Under the pieces are notes generated by a model, which was not told the DNA's origin, did no database searches, and was given only the letters and a program-made list of their open reading frames with translations. Shown here piece by piece: positions 31,936-42,639 of a stretch of DNA of 64,000 nucleotides; within the stretch, counting starts at the first letter, position 1; the number at the start of each line of letters is the position of its first letter. Origin of the DNA: Catenaria anguillulae PL171. Lineage: Eukaryota; Blastocladiomycota; Blastocladiomycetes; Blastocladiales; Catenariaceae. Position numbers and translations under genes: made by a program. The DNA is taken from positions 1-64,000 of the forward strand of contig MCFL01000121.1 in the NCBI GenBank assembly GCA_002102555.1, read 5' to 3'.

Positions 31936-32288
31936 TTTTTTTTTTTTTTTTTTTGTTAACCACGTTGCATGTATTTATAAAATCATATCAGATCTGAACA
32001 CCCGAAGAGGAAGGGAAAGGGGGGAAAATTCAAACAGACACTCAGAATACACCTGCCAGAGGCAGCAACAGGCACACAACACAATGGAAGGAGCGGTTGG
32101 CAACAGTGGGGGGAGAGGGGGGGGAGGGGGAAGGAAGAATATGTAAGCCAATGGTGATAAGGGCAAGAAATCAAGGTGAGGGCAAAGGCAGCATCAAGAG
32201 TGCAGGTTGGGGGGGGGGGGTCGAGGCACGGGCCAATGACAATCGATGCAGGGGAGCGGGGGAAACAAGCAGTCCATGTGAGACATCC

Positions 32289-32322
<34 letters not shown>

Positions 32323-32395
32323 TTGCGGTGGTTTTCATCTTCTCCAACGGAAGTTCAGAAGAGGGAGTGAGGCGGGCGGGGTGACTGTCGGGGGG

Positions 32396-34279
32396 CTAGG
32401 TTTGTGGCAGGGAGAGGACAGGAACAAAAGTCGTGTGGGGCCCAGACAAGCTGCGCACCACAACCCGGTTTACGAAACGTTTTGTTGATGGCTGGAGTCC
32501 GAATAGCGGTTGTGCCAGGCCTGGCATGGCACCAAGGTGATGCCAGAATGCCCACGGAAGCGGCCTGATGTCGTCTTGGGCAGCACCAAGGAGGGGTGGA
32601 GCACCAACAGCCAACTCGTGCGTGAAGTGGCATGCAATTTCAGCTGCAGACACAGGTGCCGTTACTTGATGTTGTTGTTGACCTTTGGTCGTGCATACTT
32701 GGCAGAGGCAATTGGTCGCGCCTCGGTTGTCTTGGCCCGGTGGAGCAATCGAGCCAACCTTCTCACACCGCGGCTTCCACACTGTGCACCAGACAAGCAA
32801 CGAAACACTTGCCACAATCCGCGGGAGCTGGGATGCAAGCCCGGGGAACCTCCTGCGTAGTGCCAAGTCTACTACACACGCCGCTGTTGCGCGCAGGCGA
32901 CTTGGGTGCAACAAGTGGGCAAGCACACTTCTTGCCTGGACTGCGAGAGTCGTGTCAGCGCCTGGCAAAAGTTGCTCAACGCACTCGTGGGCCGCCACGC
33001 CAAGCTCCCACCGCTTGTCAGCCAGCCTTGGACACACCACCCAATGCTGCTGGTCATCCAAAGAGCCACACAGCGTGCAGAGCGGTGACGGGGCGCGATC
33101 TGGCCAGTACATGTGCAATTGGGCAAGCGTTGGGAGCCGTCCCGTGAGCACCTTGACGCGGAAAGTGACCAGAGATTCAAGGGAGAATGATGCGACACGC
33201 GCGGCGGGCTTGCGGCCACTGCGAATGGCCTTTGCAAATATGAGCATGTCAGGTTCTGGGACGAGCTTGTACACATGGCTTGCGAGCTGCACCCTTGCTT
33301 CTGCCCGAGATGCCGCCTGGAGCGCCTTGCTGAGGCTAGTGTACACTGGCAAGTGCCCAAGCTGCAACAGTGCGCCAAAGTCAATCTCTGCGAGGAATTC
33401 CTTGCTAAACCTGCACGCCCGAGGCGCAGATGCCCCACGCGACGCAAGCTGATCAGCCTTGTCGTTGTTGCGGTCTCCTGAATGGCCTTTGACCTTGACT
33501 ATGGTGATGCTCAGGTCGCGGCGGCGCACAATTGCCCTCAAAACGAGGAGGAGATCGAGCAGCGTGGGCGGCGAGCGCATTTCGGCGGTGATTGTGGCGG
33601 GTTCCGAGAGTGTGGTGGTGACAAGGAGACACGCCGCTGCCGAGTCAGAGTGGACGCGGGCGCGAGAACTTGGAGGCAGGTACGCAGCGAGCGCGCAGAC
33701 AGCGTAAAGCTCGGCACGAGTCGAGCTGGCTGGTGCCGCGGGGAGGCGGCCAAAAAGCTCAATGCCAAGTGCGGGGCAGTGTGCGCCAAATCCCATGAGC
33801 GTTACCGAGGCACTGGTGGCAGGCTGGAGTGAGCCATCGGTCCAACAATCAAGCACCTTCCGCGTCGCCCGTGTGAATGGGCCACGATTCGACGTTGGCG
33901 GGTACTCGAAAATAGCCGGCTCGCTGGCATGTAATGGGTCGTCATTGTCGCTGTCGCTTGAGCGGTCCTCGGAGTCTGACACGTCGCGATTGGGATCGCC
34001 AAACACCGGTTCTCGCAGCAGCTGGACATATGGGCACAGGTGTGGGTGGGCAGAATCTGGAGCGTGGACCAAAAAGGCAACTGGGCCATCCCGTCGATCT
34101 ACTGATTGAAGAGCGAGACTGGCCGGGCGAGCGAAAGCGGTACCGCGGTGGTGCAGTCTGGCCTGTTGAGGCGGTCGTGCGCAAACCTGCATTGGAGCGG
34201 GTCGTCGCAATCGAGGCAGAGGTGTAGCAGGGTGCAGCCAGGCTCGGGCGCTACTTGGTGGGCCAGTGGGCAACGACAT
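32396..34279 (-). CDS. LINE B1 ORF2, RNase H and zinc-finger half
   Basis: 627 open residues: RNase H with CWTDGSLQPATSASV (Asp), STRAELYAVCALA (Glu), VHSDSAAACLL (Asp) and KVKGHSGDRNNDKADQLA; zf-RVT finger CTLCGSLDDQQHWVVC; C-terminal extension with CLCQVC and ACHFTHELAVGAPPLLG. Catalytic residues are intact. It is joined to the RT half upstream through one frame change around 34280-34680 that contains LLHLCLDCDDPLQC, a cysteine cluster also found in family A. Confidence 0.9.
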   Translation of the reverse strand: MSLPTGPPSSARAWLHPATPLPRLRRPAPMQVCARPPQQARLHHRGTAFARPASLALQSVDRRDGPVAFLVHAPDSAHPHLCPYVQLLREPVFGDPNRDVSDSEDRSSDSDNDDPLHASEPAIFEYPPTSNRGPFTRATRKVLDCWTDGSLQPATSASVTLMGFGAHCPALGIELFGRLPAAPASSTRAELYAVCALAAYLPPSSRARVHSDSAAACLLVTTTLSEPATITAEMRSPPTLLDLLLVLRAIVRRRDLSITIVKVKGHSGDRNNDKADQLASRGASAPRACRFSKEFLAEIDFGALLQLGHLPVYTSLSKALQAASRAEARVQLASHVYKLVPEPDMLIFAKAIRSGRKPAARVASFSLESLVTFRVKVLTGRLPTLAQLHMYWPDRAPSPLCTLCGSLDDQQHWVVCPRLADKRWELGVAAHECVEQLLPGADTTLAVQARSVLAHLLHPSRLRATAACVVDLALRRRFPGLASQLPRIVASVSLLVWCTVWKPRCEKVGSIAPPGQDNRGATNCLCQVCTTKGQQQHQVTAPVSAAEIACHFTHELAVGAPPLLGAAQDDIRPLPWAFWHHLGAMPGLAQPLFGLQPSTKRFVNRVVVRSLSGPHTTFVPVLSLPQT

Positions 34280-34616
34280 GGCCGGAGGTGTCGCAATAAA
34301 AGGATTGTGTCGTTGGGGTCACTTCGGCGGTCGACATCGGCACAGAGGCCAAAGACTACGGCGCCGTCGCTCTCCCAGACGAAAAGCTGGCCGACGTGAT
34401 AGTACGGTTGCCTGACATGGCGCGGCACGGTGAGCGGGTGGAGCGTGCGACCGAGCGATGCGCACCGCGTGGCGACGCAATCGACGAGTCGTTGGAGCGC
34501 GTGAAACACACGCCCATTTCTTCGGCACCGCGGTGCAAGGAGGCGACGAGTGGATGCTACGGCGTTTGAAAACCGGGTCGTGGTGCTGTCTTGGTCGTAA
34601 AAACAAATGGTAGAGA

Positions 34617-36308
34617 TCAGAGGGGAAAGGGAAAAAACACGAGAGCGAAGCAGGTGGGGTCTGAGAATGTGCAAAACGTGAAAGGAACAACTGACTCAAG
34701 GGGAATGTCGTCAGAGGGTGAGACAAGAAACGGATCAGCGCGACCGACAAGGTGGATGGACAAAAACGACCGCGAGAAAAGGGGCAGGAGGTTGATGATG
34801 GGTGATGGGGTTCTCTGGGCGACCTGGGAGCGGATGCTCGATGGTGGGTATGCTAGCGGGGAGGCCCACCAGCGCAGAGCACGCTGGGCTTGAGCAACCT
34901 GGGCGCAAGCCACGTGGAAGTGTTCACTTGTTGTCGGCTGAGACAGGCAAAACCTGAGCCAAGAGGCCTTCGAGGAGAGCAAGGCACGTGCGATTGATTT
35001 CAGGCCGTACGTGGACTCGTCGTAAAGCACCGAGGCTGGGGTGTTGGACGGGAGGCGAGCTACATGTCTGAGTGCGTTGCGTAGTTTAGTGTCGAGGCGG
35101 TCAAGAAACGAGGGAGAAGGAATGAAACCGCAGGCACGGTAGGCCGCCGATGGAACGATGACCGCGTTGATCACGTAGGTGGCGATCTGCGCTGGAATGC
35201 GCTTTGACCGCAGCACGTTGAGGGCGCCAGTGACCGAGCTGAGCATTGCTCTTTCAGTCGCTTTCCTTGGCCCTGTACCATCGATGAAGACACCTAGGTA
35301 CCGACGCACGTCTCCTACACCCACCCGGGGCACCGCCACACCTTGCGACATTACTGTGCCTACCCCACCGTCGCGAGCATTGAATGCCAGCACGAATCCT
35401 TTGCTTCCGTTTGCCTTGATGCGAGCCAATTCGTTGAACTCGTCCACCAGGTCAACCACTCGCTGCAGTTCCTCTCGCGACTTGGCGAAGAAGATGGCAT
35501 CGTCAATGTACCCAATCGCGACGTACTTTCGCGTTGCCACCACCTCCGAGTTGCCCACCCGCGACCCCACGTCGACCTTCGGCACTCGCACTTCGAGATT
35601 CACGCCCTCGCAGGCGTCCTCAACCGCGCACAACAAAATGTCGTAGAACGCGTTCCAGAGGAACGGCGACTCGACGGCACCTTGCGGTATGCCTCGGTGA
35701 AGGTTGAACTTGTTGGTCTTGCCAAAGGCCGTGATGACCGAGGCTGTACGACCTTGCAAGAAGTTGCGGCAGTAAAAATTGATGAATCGATTGGGCAAAC
35801 GTAGGCGCTCAAGTGCCAGTCGCACAAGTCGGTGCGGGACCGTATCGAAGGCTTTTGACTTGTCCTCTGAGTACGCCCACAACGCCTCGTCCGAGTCCGC
35901 CGCTTGCGCCTGCGCCACTAAACCATGTAGCACGTCCACTGGTAGCCTTGTGTCCGTACCTCGAAGCGCCGAGAACCTTGCACCCCGTAGTACCTTGTGC
36001 TTTGCGGCCACCGACTGGATGCGGTTCCACACAATCGAGTTGAAGAGTTTGGACGCGCACTCGAGCAACGTGATTGGCCGCATGTTGTTGACGTCGCCGG
36101 TATACCCTTCAGGTTTCTTCGGCGTGAGGAATATGACACCGTGGCGCCACTCGTCGGGGGTCCAACCTTCCTGGTACATGTCGGTGAACAGTCGCGCAAG
36201 TACCTTGTGTCCCGCCGTACCCAGTGCTGCATAGTGGCGGTACCCAAGTTGCGATTCCCCTGGCGCTTTGTCCAGATCCACCCGGTTCAGCGCTCCTGCG
36301 ACGTCCAC
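34617..36308 (-). CDS. LINE B1 ORF2, reverse transcriptase half
   Basis: 563 open residues of non-LTR RT: VDLDKAPGESQLGYRHY, VIFLTPKKPEGYTGDVNNMR, PITLLECASKLFNSIVWNRI, ALWAYSEDKSKAFDTVPHR (catalytic Asp), HRGIPQGAVESPFLWN, and IGYIDDAIFFAKS at about 35485-35525 (two catalytic Asp). The thumb follows (SKGFVLAFNARD, DVRRYLGVFIDG). The enzyme copies its RNA at a nicked target site. The first Met is internal; upstream endonuclease sequence is missing, so the copy is immobile by itself. Confidence 0.92.
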   Translation of the reverse strand: MDVAGALNRVDLDKAPGESQLGYRHYAALGTAGHKVLARLFTDMYQEGWTPDEWRHGVIFLTPKKPEGYTGDVNNMRPITLLECASKLFNSIVWNRIQSVAAKHKVLRGARFSALRGTDTRLPVDVLHGLVAQAQAADSDEALWAYSEDKSKAFDTVPHRLVRLALERLRLPNRFINFYCRNFLQGRTASVITAFGKTNKFNLHRGIPQGAVESPFLWNAFYDILLCAVEDACEGVNLEVRVPKVDVGSRVGNSEVVATRKYVAIGYIDDAIFFAKSREELQRVVDLVDEFNELARIKANGSKGFVLAFNARDGGVGTVMSQGVAVPRVGVGDVRRYLGVFIDGTGPRKATERAMLSSVTGALNVLRSKRIPAQIATYVINAVIVPSAAYRACGFIPSPSFLDRLDTKLRNALRHVARLPSNTPASVLYDESTYGLKSIARALLSSKASWLRFCLSQPTTSEHFHVACAQVAQAQRALRWWASPLAYPPSSIRSQVAQRTPSPIINLLPLFSRSFLSIHLVGRADPFLVSPSDDIPLESVVPFTFCTFSDPTCFALVFFPFPL

Positions 36309-36414
36309 CGCAGAGATCTCATGCTCGACACCATCCCAAGCTGTTGCCGCTACATGTTGCAGTGGTTGGCATGCCCGCCGAATCGGATCTGACGCATTGA
36401 GCGGGTCACCTGGT

Positions 36415-36823
36415 AGCAGAGGCAGAAGTCAACGCAGTGACCGAAGCAGTACGAGACGGGACATGGATCACATTGTTGATTGCAGAATTGATTGATGAGA
36501 CGCGCACCAACAAGATCAAGATCAATTGCGACAACAAGGCGGCCATTGCATTGGCGAATGGTGAGGGACTACGCCGGTCAATTCGGCATGTGGCTGTGCG
36601 GCTGGCGTTCTTGAGGGAGAACCAGCGACGGGAGTTTGTGCACCTCGTGTTTATTGCTGGGATCCGTAACATTGCGGACGGGTTCACAAAGCTGTTGGGG
36701 AGACGGTTGTTTGAGCAGTTCAGGGCGTGGTTGGGAATGCATCTGTGCCCACGGAAGGAAGAGTTAGTGCAGGAACGGAGTTGCTCAGTTATGGTGTGTG
36801 GATGCAAGTACTGTGGAGTATAA
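36415..36823 (+). pseudogene. C1 RNase H, C-terminal part
   Basis: After LINE B1 the frame reads AEVNAVTEAVRDGTWITLL, KINCDNKAAIALANGEGL (Asp), RHVAVRLAFLRENQRREF and IRNIADGFTKLLGRRLFEQ, the C-terminal half of copia RNase H, and ends at 36823 just before the polypurine tract. Confidence 0.9.
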
Positions 36824-36862
36824 ATGCGTTCAAGCAATGTATCAGCAATCACATGAGACTAC

Positions 36863-36876
36863 CGCCTGCGGGGGAG
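36863..36876 (+). promoter_or_regulatory. C1 polypurine tract
   Basis: cgcctgcgggggag directly before the 3' LTR at 36877. The identical tract (reverse complement) follows the left LTRs of C2 (11086) and N1 (41254). It primes plus-strand DNA synthesis. Confidence 0.85.
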
Positions 36877-37235
36877 TGTTGGAATGTGGCGCCTAGTGCA
36901 TATATTGTTCATTTGAACGAAAATGCAACACCCCCTCCAAATCAGTATGAACTGACGCGTTTCCATTAGATTCTGAACAATTTCCATTGGATTCCATCAC
37001 AGAACGCTGAAGAACCACCAATCCCACCAAGACGTTTGTGTGTAAAACTTGCTGAAGTGTAAAGGTTGGCCTTGACTGGCGCTAAAGATGAAATGAGAAG
37101 TATAAAAAAGCTCCCTTGATGCCCGCCCTTCTGCCATGGATTATCAACTTGTGGCAGCCCACCATTGCCCTAGTGCTCCTCAGACTGCCCCTGCTCTTTT
37201 CTTTATACCCACATTTGGCCTTCACCATCGTTGTC

Positions 37236-38496
37236 ATGGCTTGCACTCCGGCTTCGGCTTCGGCATCCTCCCGTCGTGGCCCGCCACCCACCACCCCCGT
37301 CCCTGGTCCCTCAAGCCGTTCGTCTCCCAGCGCTTCCCGCGATGCCACAGAGGACCAACAAGACTGTGATGGGCCGTCGGACAACGACGCGGACAGCGAC
37401 GGGTCCACTGATCTGTCCGCCACCACGGCTTCCTTCACCGACCTCCAACCTGTGAAGATCAAGTTCATTGCCACTTTGAAGAAATACGTTGGAGACCGCT
37501 CGGCCACTCCCCTGCCCGACTCCTACTGCGAATCACCAAACCCTGAGGCCGTTGCGCAGTTTGCCTGGAACACGTATAACCGGCATATCAAGGCTCTTGC
37601 TGCCAAGGATGACGAGGGAAACTGGACCCTCGATGAAACCAAGCCAAACCGTGACTGGGACAACAACATCGATGACTACATCCACGTTTACCTTGGCAAC
37701 CACAAGCATGTGTTTGCTCGCGAGGCCAGCCGCGGAACAGGTATGTACTCTTGCTTCTCGCTTCTGTCTTGACATGCTTCACCACTCACACTGTGACATC
37801 TTCCCGCCCGTCCTCCCTGTAGAGACGTTCACTGTGACCAAATGGAAGGGATGGGCGAAGAAGGACGAGATCATCCTGGAGTTGTCCATTCACATGTATG
37901 GCACCAGCCTGAAATCGAAGGCCGACTTTGAGGCGTTCCATGCCCAAATTGCCGGCGGGCTGACTGCAACGACCCGTGGGGGTGCGCCAACTACGTCTGT
38001 CATAAACGACATTGCGTGCCGTCTCAAGGAGGCCCACAGCGACTATCTCTTTGCACACGATATCATTTGGAAGGTGTGGGCTGTTTGGGTCATGGAGGAA
38101 CATGATGCGCTTGATGTCAACGAGGCCATTCAGCAACCCCCGCCCCTCGAGATTTTGCAATTGACACAGCCAATCAAAGAGCCAACACGCAGCATCATTG
38201 AAGCACTCCGCCATGTTTCCTCTCTCTCGCGGGATACCATTGAAGGCATCTGTTCCCCACTCAACCATATCCGCGACGAGTTTGCACGTGTCCGCAATGC
38301 ACAAGAAGCCCTCTGCCGTGCCACGAATGAGCTTGCACACCGTTTTGAGGCGCTCGAGTTGGTGCTCGCAACGGAGTCACGGATCCAAGACCATTGGGAG
38401 AATGTGATTGACAACTTGGAAGGCTTTGCTGGCTGGCGTGCTGTGGTTCGCCGCCAGGAAGACATTGACCACCGAGACCTGTGTCGTAGGCGCTGA
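37236..38496 (+). CDS. Passenger gene of the mariner element, unknown function
   Basis: Exon 1 37236-37740, intron 37741-37822 (GTATGT...CTGTAG), exon 2 37823-38496; about 390 residues. ATG 37236 is preferred; an upstream in-frame ATG at 37119 would add a hydrophobic leader. It has a Ser/Pro-rich acidic N-terminus, then a globular part (IKFIATLKKYVGDR, EAVAQFAWNTYNRHIKAL, NWTLDETKPNRDWDNN), across the splice FTVTKWKGWAKKDEIILELS, and a C-terminal half of long helices (EALRHVSSLSRDTIEG, ATNELAHRFEALELVL) that look like coiled coil. No family was recognised. Location between the TIRs makes it transposon cargo; the C-terminal helices suggest oligomerisation. Confidence 0.75.
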
Positions 38497-38585
38497 ATCT
38501 TTGCATGTCTTGTGTCGCCTCTTGCACTGTTTTTGTTGTATTCAGTTGTGGTGTTGTTTTCGTGTAAAAAATGATTCATTGTTTT

Positions 38586-39890
38586 TCATTCATCAAAGTC
38601 CACTGCACCCACCCCTTCACCCAACTCAAACCCATTGTCCACATCAACCGCCTCAACCGCACAACCATTCTCCTCCAGCACAGCATCCGAGTACGCACGG
38701 CTGGGGTCAAACGCGCCAGGAACCCCATATCCACACTTGGTAAACAGATCACGGAAGTCGTACTCGGAAAACTGTTGGATGACATTTGTAATGTGCCAAA
38801 GCATGTTCTTGTTGGTCAATGCTGTCCCGTGCAACTGACGCTTCATGCGGCGCTTGGACATGCCAAACATGAGCTCAATTGGGTTGAAGAAAGGGCAATA
38901 CGGAGGCAAGAAGATGAGCTCGATTCCTGTGTAAAACAGTGGAAGGGAGATCCATGAATGAAAGCACCCACGGAAAACACGCACATGTTCCGACACCAGA
39001 GGTTAACGCACCCATGGAACGCAAATAGGCAATCAGCTTGCGATCACAGTGGATCTTGGCCCCATCCAAAATCCAAATGGATCCGGGACCAGGCTTGGCA
39101 AAGCAATGGCGCGACTTGGCGAATTTGACGCAGCAGTCAAGAAATTTGTGACGAGTAAAGGTGTCCTCGGTCTGAAAGGTTTCGAGAAGCCCCCGCACAC
39201 CAATAAAGCAGAGAAGACTGACACGTTGGACGAATACGCAAAGGAACGCCAATTGTGCCATATCCGTGCGTACGGTGAGCACCAGAGTTGTCAAACGACA
39301 CCTCATCGAGAAAGACAAGGTTGGCGAGAGTCCAATCGTGACTGTTGAGCTTGTTAACAAAGTCAATGATTGCCTCGTCACGGATGAGGACAACACGCCG
39401 CTCAAGGACCTGGATGAAAGTGCAGACAAGCAAGTCAGCAGTCAAAACAGGCGCAACACAATGGTGTCAGAATGCCAAACCTTGCGGGTGAGCCCTTTGT
39501 TGTGAATGATAGTCCACACGTAATGGGCAATCCCCAGTACTCTTCAAACGCCACCGCCGCCTCGTCAAGGTAACTGGTCGGGTTTTGGAGATAGAAGTTG
39601 TACAGCCAATCATGCTGCTCGGGCGTGAACTTGCGATAGGCTTCTTCCCGATCCTTCCTGGTCAACGTCCCTTCAGCCTCGAATTGTTGCACCCAGCGCA
39701 AAATCGTAGATGCGTTCTTGGCAAAGATCTCCGCAATCAAACGAAGCAAGAAACAGAGGAAGTAATAGGCGTACAACGCATGGAGGTAGACCTCTGCGGT
39801 TGCGTGAGCGTTCTTGACGGACTCAAGGTGCTCAATCGCCTCGGGTGTGAGTTTGCTCAGGGCACGTTCCGGCACAGTTGAATTTTTCAT
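38586..39890 (-). CDS. Tc1/mariner DD34E transposase
   Basis: Cuts out and reinserts the element at TA. The N-terminus (from ATG 39890; upstream exons are possible to 40142) holds HTH-like segments: LIAEIFAKNASTILRWVQQF and, after a frame change, VWTIIHNKGLTRK. The catalytic residues are NLVFLDEVSFDN (about 39290-39321), SIWILDGAKIHCDRK (about 39050-39080) and, after an intron (GTGCGT...ACACAG, about 38925-39008), IELIFLPPYCPFFNPIELMF. With the intron removed the second Asp and the Glu are 34 residues apart. The frame changes may be sequencing deletions. The gene converges on the passenger gene with 89 bp between stop codons. Confidence 0.85.
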
Positions 39891-40453
39891 TGCGTAGGCT
39901 TCATTGAGGTTACATGGGCGTCCTTTGATGGGGACTGGGGTCAGTTTTCGAGCTACATGTGCAGCTATGATATTTATATGTGTTTGTCTGACGAGGCAGT
40001 GATGGTGTAGATGCCCGTGGAAGCATGTAGAATCGAGACGCGTGGCTTGCCACCACTTTTGTTCAGGTCTGGTGCGGAAGGCTGTGTTCATACCAACGTT
40101 GCATTTTGGAGTGAAACGACAATGTACTATATTAACGGCCATTAGTACAGGCGGCAGTTCACATAAGATGCAACATGCGGTGGTCGGATCAGTGGACTAT
40201 CACCGATCCGACTCATGAACACATGGCCCTACACGGCCAGGGACCGGAACGGAAAAGAGAGGGAGAGAAGAAGAAGAACAAGAAGATGGTATGTATTTTG
40301 GTTAGCAACATCGCGCAATTGCAACTGACCGGGGGAGCATCCCAGCGAACCCGGCCAGTCCAACGCCAAACTGACCTTGCCTTCCTCTCCTCGACCTTCA
40401 TCCCTTCCCAACTGTACCATCTTGCTATTTCAGGGCGAATACCCAACACAAGC

Positions 40454-40981
40454 CAGACAGCGACATGATGGATTGAGCGGCCGAGCCCATCTCCATCTGT
40501 GAGCGCAATAGCCGCTTTGTTGTCGCAGTTAATGCAGATCGGATTCTGGTGGGAGTCACCAATGAGCTCGGCAAGGAAGCGGACCAGCCATGTCCCATCC
40601 CGGACAGCCTCAACAGCAGCATTCACCTCTGCCTCTGCTGTAGATGTTGCAACCCATGGTTGTCGCCGGCTTGACCATGACACAAGTCCTTGTCCAATGC
40701 GGAGGCAGAAACCTGAGGTCGAGCGTTGCGTGTTGGGGTCGTCGGCATATGACAAGTTGCAGTGCCCATCAACTGTGTCCCAGAAAGAGGAGCTGGTGGC
40801 GATCTTTGGGTACCAGATGCCCAGGTCAGGATACCGCTGGAGATAGCCGACGATCGTGAGTAGGTCAGCATAGTTGCGTTTGCTGGGGCTGCATGCCCTC
40901 CGAGCTGGAAAGTGGACAGCAAACGAGATGTCTGGGCGTGTTCCGGTGGCAACAAAGAGGAGCATGCCCAGGAGTTTCTGG
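40454..40981 (-). pseudogene. C2 RT C-terminus and RNase H, first part
   Basis: Minus strand: QKLLGMLLFVATGTRPDISF, YADLLTIVGYLQRYPDLGIW, TVDGHCNLSYADDPNTQRS (RNase H Asp), SWSSRRQPWVATSTAEAEVN (Glu), ICINCDNKAAIALTDGDGL (Asp), ending RSIHHVAVWL where C1 inserted. The right end joins the piece beyond N1 at 43336. No stops occur in this part. Confidence 0.9.
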
Positions 40982-41283
40982 TGTTGGAAGTCCAGCCATA
41001 ACATAGCAAGATAGGAAAGGACTGGACCAGGGGGAAGCAGGTAGCGCTCCCCCGAGTTCTCAGTCTGATAGGAAGGGGTGTGTGTGTTGAATGCTTTGAG
41101 TCTATTATTTAGGCAGTGTATCTATGTCTATCTATTGTCGTTCCCTCTCTTCCACATGCTCAACATCATCCTGACCCGTGTCATCATGTTCCGCCTGTAC
41201 AAGATCGATCAGCATGGTGACCAGAGGGACGCGTTTGATCATGATGCGCAACACTCCCCCGCAGGTGGTACATGGGGTGCTGG

Positions 41284-42132
41284 TCAGATGATGAAGCATT
41301 GAAGCTTCTGGAAAGAGAGAGGGGGGGGAGCATGGTCACCAGCGGGATCTGCCGAAGCGTTGTCATGGTCACCAGCGGGATCTGCCGAAGCGTTGTCATG
41401 GTCACCAGCGGGGTCCGCCGAAGCGTTGTCACTGGTGGGGCCTGCACGCGAGGGCAAGGTCGAGTTCTGGCCAGCGCCACCAGTAGCGCCACGTGCATCG
41501 AGCTGGGCAGCGTGCGAGGTGGCCGCTTGCGCGGCAGCCTTTCCAGCAGCACTTTCGGCCACTAAGGCAGCGTACGTCGACTCAACGTCGGTGCAACGGT
41601 CACGGAGGATGTGGTATACTGCGCAAGCGACGGGCGACTGTGAGTCGAGGCCAGTGGGAGTGTCCTGCACGCACTGCCAGAGGCGACAGACAGCCTCAGA
41701 AGCACCGTTTGCCACAGTGGGGCCGTTGTCGCCTTGGTCCGCGAGAATTTCACGACACCATTGCGCAAAATCGCGGTGCTGAAGCAAGACTGGTTGGAAC
41801 GACGGGTCCTTGTGGGCAATCGTGATGACGGTGCTGCTGGCGGTCTCAACACCCGCCTGGGTGGCAGCGGTGACATTGCGCCAGACGTAGTACTTGAGTC
41901 CATAGATTGCATGCTGGTGGTCGGACAGCGCATTGAATTCCGAAGCAGAGACGAGCCTGCGAGTGAACTGTTCGGCACCGTCACCAAAGAGGCGATCAAG
42001 CGAGTCGCCCACGTGGTACGTTATCCACCATTTGTGCTCATTCGTGCGGCCCAAGCGGTGGTGGAAAATGGCGGCGAGTCAGTCAGCGAATACGACCGGG
42101 TCCAAAGTCTTGGACATGAGCGACATGATGAC
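41284..42132 (-). CDS. N1 gag-like ORF
   Basis: 256 open residues from GRTNEHKWWITYHVGDSLDR (42054), extendable upstream to a Met near 42132 (MSKTLDPVVFAD) across one stop that may be a sequencing error. A mostly helical globular part with FNALSDHQHAIYGLKYYVW and DFAQWCREILADQ precedes an Ala-rich segment and three perfect 11-residue repeats DNASADPAGDH. Position after the leader and in LTR sense fits a capsid protein, but there is no zinc knuckle and no similarity to C1/C2 gag was noticed, so 'gag' is positional inference. Confidence 0.6.
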
Positions 42133-42639
42133 GGTAAGCGATATGGAGCGTTGCCGTATACAGACGGTGGTGCGTGTCGACGGGGCCGAAGTAAATGTGC
42201 GCGAAAGCAAAGGAACGGGGCGGCCGGAAAGAGAACACCCATTTTGGAGGGAGTGGGAGGGGCCAGCGGGTATTTACATGTGACGACTCAGTCTGTGCAG
42301 GCGGGCAGCGCACACGAGGTGGACTTGAGCCCGCTCACAGGTGTAGCGCCAGGTGGTTGTCGCGTCTCGCGTTCTAATCATGGACGAGCCCGTTTGAGCA
42401 CGTGTTCAGAGCGCGTGTTCAGTCCCATGATATTCGAAGGCATGAGGCGCGCAAAAGCAGCGCAGCGGACCCCATGATTTACCAACTCGGCCACAGGGCA
42501 TGCCGCATGTCATGTCTCGCACATGTAAACGCGTGTGGACGGATCCAGACCAGTGGCGCAGACCCGAGACAATTGGAACAACGCAAACGCAACTGGGGGG
42601 GGGGGGGAGGGTGGCAATACACAAGCTGAACAGACGGAT

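Larger units (their letters stand above)
31936..36414 (-). mobile_element. LINE family B, copy B1, 4.5 kb with RT
   Basis: Longest LINE here: 3' tail, ORF2 with RT and RNase H, truncated at the 5' end. The TSD agcagaggcagaagtca (17 bp) is at 31919-31935 and 36415-36431. The 3' UTR is bipartite, with a second T-run at 32291-32321 separating a 340-bp distal tail from the ORF-proximal part. It interrupts the C1 RNase H. Confidence 0.95.
36905..40124. mobile_element. Tc1/mariner-type DNA transposon with passenger gene, 3.2 kb
   Basis: Flanked by TA (36903-36904, 40125-40126). Imperfect terminal inverted repeats: ttgttcatttgaacgaaaatgcaac on the left matches ttgtcgtttcactccaaaatgcaac read inward from the right, with conserved ttgt and aaaatgcaac. 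It carries a transposase gene (-) and, tail to tail with it, a two-exon passenger gene (+). Mariners normally carry only the transposase. Confidence 0.85.
21431..40448 (+). mobile_element. Ty1/copia retrotransposon C1, complete with nested insertions
   Basis: LTRs at 21431-21782 and 36877-40448 (the latter split by a mariner element), 5-bp TSD caagc (21426-21430, 40449-40453), PBS 21783-21796, polypurine tract 36863-36876. In between are gag, protease, integrase, RT and RNase H in copia order. Nested: LINE B3, LINE A3, a SINE-containing rearranged block, LINE B1 and the mariner element. Without them the element is about 7.5 kb. It sits in the RNase H of C2 in opposite orientation. Confidence 0.93.
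36877..40448 (+). repeat. C1 3' LTR, split by a Tc1/mariner element
   Basis: LTR pieces 36877-36904 and 40125-40448 add up to the 352-bp 5' LTR. The right piece ends CGAATACCCAACA followed by the TSD caagc. The interruption is at a TA within a TA-rich stretch. Confidence 0.92.
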
